Made by a program: the position numbers and the translations under genes. 64,000 nt of DNA from Actinomycetota bacterium (GTDB lineage Bacteria; Actinomycetota; Thermoleophilia; Gaiellales; Gaiellaceae): NCBI GenBank assembly GCA_003134505.1, contig PLBK01000003.1, positions 1-64,000 of the forward strand, in the 5' to 3' direction. The notes below the pieces were generated by a model. That model did no database searches. It had not been told where the DNA came from and worked only from the letters and a program-made list of their open reading frames with translations. Shown in pieces: positions 63,417-64,000 of this stretch (position 1 is its first letter; each line of letters starts with the position of its first letter).

Positions 63417-64000
63417 GTGGGCACGCTCCTCCCGACCACGGTCGTCGGCAGCTATCCGCAGCCTGACTGGCTGATCGACCGCGAGCGACTCGACAGCCGA
63501 CTGCCACCGCGCGTCCGCGCCCGCGAGCTCTGGCGCGTGGAGGAGGCCTATCTCGAGCAGGCGCAAGACGATGCGACGCTGATCGCGATCGGGGACATGG
63601 AGCGCGCCGGCGTGGACATCGTCTCCGACGGCGAGATGCGCCGCGAGAGCTACTCGAACCGCTTCGCGACCGCGCTCGAAGGCGTCGATCTCGACAACCC
63701 CGGCGTCGCGGTCGACCGCACCGGCCACGAGAACCCCGTGCCGCGCGTCACCGGCCCGATCCGTCGGACGCGGCCGGTCGAGGTGCGCGACGTCGAGTTC
63801 CTGCGGGCGCACACGGACCGGCCGATCAAGATCACGCTGCCCGGGCCGTTCACGATGGCCCAGCAGGCGCAGAACGACCACTACCCGGACGAGGAGAGCC
63901 TCGCGCTCGCCTACGCCGCCGCGGTCAACGATGAGGCGCGCGAGCTGAAGGCGGCCGGCGCCGACGTGATCCAGATCGACGAGCCGTACCTGCAGGCGCG
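63417..64000 (+). CDS. MetE-like cobalamin-independent methionine synthase family protein (partial)
   Basis: The reading frame stays open to the window end (194 codons seen). GTLLPTTVVGSYPQPDWL is the typical start of short MetE C-terminal-type proteins. SDGEMRRESYSNRF, KITLPGPFTM and VIQIDEPYLQA match the UROD/MetE barrel; E in DEPYLQ is a substrate ligand. Only this barrel seems present, so it may be a methyltransferase acting on a small thiol rather than true MetE. The start could also be ATG 63,399. Confidence 0.88.
   Translation, partial: MGTLLPTTVVGSYPQPDWLIDRERLDSRLPPRVRARELWRVEEAYLEQAQDDATLIAIGDMERAGVDIVSDGEMRRESYSNRFATALEGVDLDNPGVAVDRTGHENPVPRVTGPIRRTRPVEVRDVEFLRAHTDRPIKITLPGPFTMAQQAQNDHYPDEESLALAYAAAVNDEARELKAAGADVIQIDEPYLQA

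Overview
The window is one contiguous stretch of very GC-rich actinobacterial chromosome (roughly 70% G+C in coding regions, many GTG starts, strings of 4-nt gene overlaps). A hopanoid operon with ispH, a haem-copper oxidase operon with CtaG and Sco, and general gene style suggest Thermoleophilia (Gaiellales/Solirubrobacterales-like). That placement is inference; there is no rRNA or other phylogenetic marker. No tRNA, rRNA or CRISPR array was seen.

Layout. (1) 0.06-2.7 kb, minus: three small polytopic membrane proteins and a secreted beta-propeller-like protein. (2) 2.7-10.4 kb, minus: hopanoid block hpnC-hpnD and hpnE-shc-hpnH-hpnG-ispH-yjbQ-like, nearly every junction an ATGA/GTGA overlap. 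It runs from farnesyl-PP condensation to hopene and adenosylhopane processing, with the last MEP-pathway enzyme in the same unit. (3) 10.4-14.7 kb: a zinc alcohol dehydrogenase carrying an in-frame palindromic insert, a secreted clan GH-A-like protein, a ring-cleaving-dioxygenase-like VOC protein and an anchored hypothetical. (4) 14.8-20.3 kb, plus: respiratory oxidase operon (odd cupredoxin, CoxB, CoxA, CoxC, 40-aa membrane peptide, CtaG) with a convergent Sco protein. (5) 20.4-22.3 kb: IS481 transposase relic, PEP-mutase-family enzyme, divergent LuxR-type regulator.

(6) 22.5-49.3 kb, plus: the highlight, an extracellular contractile injection system (eCIS; PVC/Afp-like) in one long, tightly packed unit. 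It holds one sheath, one tube, a T4-baseplate-like zinc protein, a DUF4255 cap, an AAA+ ATPase, a tube-to-spike adaptor, a LysM-like small protein, hub and spike as separate genes, PAAR tip, gp25, two J-like baseplate proteins, a tail-protein-I-like protein and a large DUF6519-like protein with a repetitive tail. Non-structural genes are a DUF4157/beta-rich/OmpA-like protein, a lone pseudo-receiver, a three-domain glycosyltransferase, and a DUF4157 protein fused to a complete metzincin protease motif, the best effector candidate. I could not find a tape-measure protein. There is no capsid, terminase, portal or integrase, so this is not a prophage.

(7) 49.3-62.0 kb, minus: a carbon-catabolism block with LeuC/LeuD-type hydratase, stand-alone lipoyl domain, 2-oxoacid dehydrogenase E1 alpha/beta, IclR regulator, SDR, SMP-30 lactonase, an ABC importer for a sugar-like compound and an aldehyde dehydrogenase. 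Divergent or adjacent are an RraA-like aldolase, a second SDR, and a MetE-like protein cut by the window edge. The block looks like uptake, oxidation, lactone hydrolysis, dehydration and oxidative cleavage of a sugar acid or polyol; the substrate cannot be read from sequence.
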